NCBI GenBank assembly: GCA_034439755.1
Contig: JAWXAZ010000133.1
Coordinates: 15,020 to 79,019, forward strand
Direction of reading: 5' to 3'
DNA length: 64,000 nt
From: B1 sp034439755
GTDB taxonomy: Bacteria; Bacteroidota; Bacteroidia; UKL13-3
Positions 63,262 to 64,000 of the stretch are shown here, one piece after another; positions within the stretch are counted from its first letter, which is position 1; each line of letters begins with the position of its first letter. A program made the translations under genes and the position numbers. The notes beneath the pieces were generated by a model that was given only the letters and a program-made list of their open reading frames with translations, was not told where the DNA came from and did no database searches.

Positions 63262-63299
63262 AAAAAGGGAGCAGTCTTAATTGACTGCTCCCTTTTTTT
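63262..63299 (+). terminator. Strong intrinsic terminator after the giant gene
   Basis: AAAAAGGGAGCAGTC (63262-63276), loop TTAATT, GACTGCTCCCTTTTT (63283-63297): a perfect 15-bp stem followed by T residues. Confidence 0.92.
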
Positions 63300-63593
63300 A
63301 TTTTGTTTTTAGATGGTAGTTCTGTTTTAAGCATCGTGCGCCATGGTAAATCTTTTAGCTCCATTAGCCTATTTTCATTTTAAGGGAAATTTGATTTTAT
63401 TTTGGTAAACGCTGATACGCGAAATTCCCTTTAGATTTTTTCGGATTAAATTATCTATGTTATGCAAAATTTATCTCGCTTAATTTTACCTACACATCTT
63501 GTTGTTGTGTTACGAACTAATAGGTATATTGTGCTAAATTAATTAGGAATTGAACGTGTAAAGGTGCCCCAAAACAACTCTGGAAATACTAAG
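63300..63593. other. Non-coding stretch between terminator and IS remnant
   Basis: No reading frame, RNA or clear repeat is supported here; it is AT-rich with stops in all frames. Confidence 0.6.
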
Positions 63594-64000
63594 TAGTGTC
63601 TGCCCTAAAACTACCTTTTTTTTAATTTTAATTTTTATCGCGACCTGTTTTATGATGATTTTATGTCTTGCCAATAAATCTTAAGAAAATAACTACCCAC
63701 TCTTGGCTTTGGCGCTTGTTTTCGGCTCTGATTTTGAAAAATTGACATAGCTCCGCATTTGAACTTGCTGACTTTTTTCATTTTGCTGCTTTTTTATGCG
63801 GCACGCATTAGCAAACGCTCAAGTTTTTGAAGCTTCTTTTTTTGCTTTAATCTTTCTTTTGCAATGAGATGATTTCCAATAATGTGAAGATTATAAGTCA
63901 ACTTCCTGTAAAGCCTCCAGCTTATTGAGTTTTCCTTTTTTCGGCATCACAACATTCTCAACTAGTGTTTCCATTATTTCCTTATTATTTTTACTATAAA
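63594..64000 (-). mobile_element. Remnant of an insertion sequence (right edge, partial)
   Basis: The transposase remnant at 63794-64000 is followed by a non-coding tail to a candidate IS end near 63594-63615 (TAGTGTCTGCCCTAAAACTACC). The other end lies outside the window, so the terminal repeat cannot be checked. Confidence 0.5.
63794..64000 (-). pseudogene. Decayed C-terminus of a DDE transposase (ISNCY/IS1182-like)
   Basis: Reading the minus strand from the window edge gives YSKNNKEIMETLVENVVMPK then KGKLNKLEA in one frame, stopping at TAA soon after. The frame then changes and continues LYRKLTYNLHIIGNHLIAKE, then RLKQKKKLQKLERLL to a stop at 63796-63794. Intact relatives have VVMPKKGK...HSAVES...LEHHGL...YNLHxIG; here the HSAVES part between these motifs is missing, so an internal deletion with frameshift has killed the gene. 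The family name is from memory of the motif order. Confidence 0.6.

Overview
The window comes from a low-GC member of the phylum Bacteroidota. Five secreted proteins end in type IX secretion (T9SS) C-terminal sorting domains with a [V/A/L][Y/F]PNP motif. Promoters match the Bacteroidota pattern TTTG-N19-TAnnTTTG rather than the E. coli type, and many families are typical of the phylum (DUF2851, DUF4286, DUF4292, DUF5723, DUF6427, HmuY, SusC-type TonB box). Recognisable Shine-Dalgarno sites are scarce and leaders are very short. The genus cannot be fixed from the sequence.

Layout. 1-2821 (minus): sensory operon of a FIST-domain protein, a stand-alone receiver and a PAS-PAS-GAF protein that runs off the left edge. 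2903-3514: histidine phosphatase, then a 368-nt gap with a MITE-like inverted-repeat element and a strong bidirectional terminator. 3883-6923 (minus): panD, a YbhN-type membrane protein, rfaE2 and an acyl-CoA dehydrogenase. 7116-12556 (plus): probable heme/iron acquisition cluster with a T9SS HmuY-like protein, a TonB-dependent receptor, a HmuY-like lipoprotein and a PD40 propeller protein, preceded by a 9-5-9 palindrome. 12553-21456: housekeeping and secreted genes (DUF2452, ispH, glutathione peroxidase, DUF5723, comF, M6 protease, WG repeats, rpoN). 21453-24877 (minus): two unknown membrane proteins, DUF4286 and a TPR lipoprotein-like protein.

24978-31793 (plus) is an envelope cluster: flippase, dUTPase, sugar-phosphate nucleotidyltransferase, TPR protein, DUF4292 lipoprotein and a catalytically degenerate EnvC-like LytM protein. 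It is followed by a Reeler-like T9SS protein, a MenE-like ligase and DUF2795. 34096-41398 (minus): a Fic-like/HTH protein whose Fic motif is destroyed, a GT2-remnant/GT-C/TPR fusion, a methyltransferase, a DPM-type GT2 enzyme and HflX. 41465-47750 (plus): unknown secreted protein, DUF6427, YdcF and UvrA. 47771-48192 is a frameshifted VOC gene. 48196-52065 (minus): PspC plus a two-component system, a hypothetical protein and DUF2851. 52234-63241 (plus): a T9SS endonuclease I and a 2753-residue T9SS surface protein built of beta-helices and about 460-residue repeats. The right edge holds the decayed end of an insertion sequence.

No tRNA, rRNA, CRISPR array or complete mobile element was seen. 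The most unusual items are the pseudo-Fic regulator, the triple glycosyltransferase/TPR fusion, the doubled HmuY cluster with its palindrome, the split VOC gene and the giant repetitive adhesin-like protein.
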